Of a stretch of 64,000 bases of DNA, positions 63,925-64,000 are shown piece after piece (position 1 is the stretch's first letter; every line of letters begins with the position of its first letter). The notes beneath the pieces are model-generated. The model had not been told where the DNA came from and did not search any database. It saw only the letters and a list, made by a program, of their open reading frames with translations. The position numbers and the translations under genes were made by a program. The stretch spans positions 1 through 64,000 of the forward strand of contig NZ_JACJQO010000006.1 of NCBI RefSeq assembly GCF_014696715.1. Direction: 5' to 3'. Source of the DNA: Pseudanabaena sp. FACHB-2040 (GTDB taxonomy: Bacteria > Cyanobacteriota > Cyanobacteriia > Phormidesmidales > Phormidesmidaceae).

Positions 63925-64000
63925 GCCTGATGCTCTAGCTCAGAATAGGGGCGGTAGACCGAGGGTTGGCTGACCTGCTCATGCTTCATCAGCAGGCCCT
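63921..64000 (-). CDS. 3' end of an upstream gas-vesicle cluster gene (partial)
   Basis: The minus strand reads GLLMKHEQVSQPSVYRPYSE, then LEHQA and a TGA that overlaps the gvpJ start by four bases. It is probably the preceding gene of the gvp cluster (gvpN precedes gvpJ in Anabaena), but 25 residues are not enough to identify it. Confidence 0.5.
   Translation of the reverse strand, partial: GLLMKHEQVSQPSVYRPYSELEHQA

Overview
The window looks like a cyanobacterial chromosome segment. The HIP1-type octamer GCGATCGC or its core recurs throughout, there is a low-CO2-inducible NDH-1MS operon (ndhF3-ndhD3-cupA-cupS) that is specific to cyanobacteria, a CsoR-family sensor has the ligand spacing of the cyanobacterial nickel sensor InrS, and a gas-vesicle gene (gvpJ) lies at the right edge. 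A filamentous, Leptolyngbya-like relative is a guess only; no rRNA is present to settle it.

Layout. 1-4.2 kb: accessory metabolism and regulation (a truncated short-chain dehydrogenase, a LysE exporter, a P-loop kinase-like protein, a DUF6220-like membrane protein and a DJ-1/PfpI protein divergent from a LuxR-type regulator). 4.2-4.75 kb: a strongly structured non-coding stretch ahead of a small unknown protein. 4.8-9 kb: stress and metal genes (DnaJ-type co-chaperone, InrS-like sensor with a thioredoxin-like lipoprotein, HtrA protease). 9.1-12 kb: a hybrid histidine kinase. 12.2-18.1 kb: the CO2-uptake operon with an antisense NUDIX gene inserted between ndhD3 and cupA. 18.2-22.2 kb: an eroded accessory island with a frameshifted MNT gene, an XRE regulator, a DUF3644 gene interrupted by one in-frame stop, an HNH endonuclease with a probable phosphorothioate-DNA-binding N-terminus, and the remnant of a PLD-type helicase. 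22.2-24.4 kb: a tandem duplication of secreted repeat proteins, each preceded by the same broken small gene. 24.8-32.9 kb: mostly housekeeping (acetoacetate decarboxylase-like protein, ferredoxin/metallo-beta-lactamase fusion, methyltransferase-glycosyltransferase fusion, RNase D-like exonuclease, trpB, adenylate cyclase, GNAT). 33-38.5 kb: small stress proteins, a BrkB-like membrane protein and a UbiD decarboxylase. 38.6-41.6 kb: a hypothetical protein, a GT39-like membrane glycosyltransferase, tRNA-Arg(CCG) and a decayed Uma2 gene.

42.3-59.5 kb is the most striking block. It holds a single gene of about 14.5 kb for a roughly 4840-residue modular surface or secreted protein: CSPG-like repeats, then nine VCBS-like modules alternating with eight putative-Ig modules, thrombospondin-3-like calcium repeats, an RTX block and six copies of a C-terminal repeat of about 40 residues. 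It is followed on the same strand by a signal-peptide-bearing protein with a probable outer-membrane barrel and a beta-helix. The two probably form an adhesion or surface-coat unit. The right end has an SLC13/RCK transporter, a lipoprotein phosphoesterase and the edge of a gas-vesicle cluster.

The best candidates for something undescribed are the giant adhesin/barrel pair with its C-terminal repeat, the SBD-HNH plus DUF3644 gene pair, the duplicated VGD...PE repeat proteins, and the structured RNA-like stretch near 4.2-4.46 kb.
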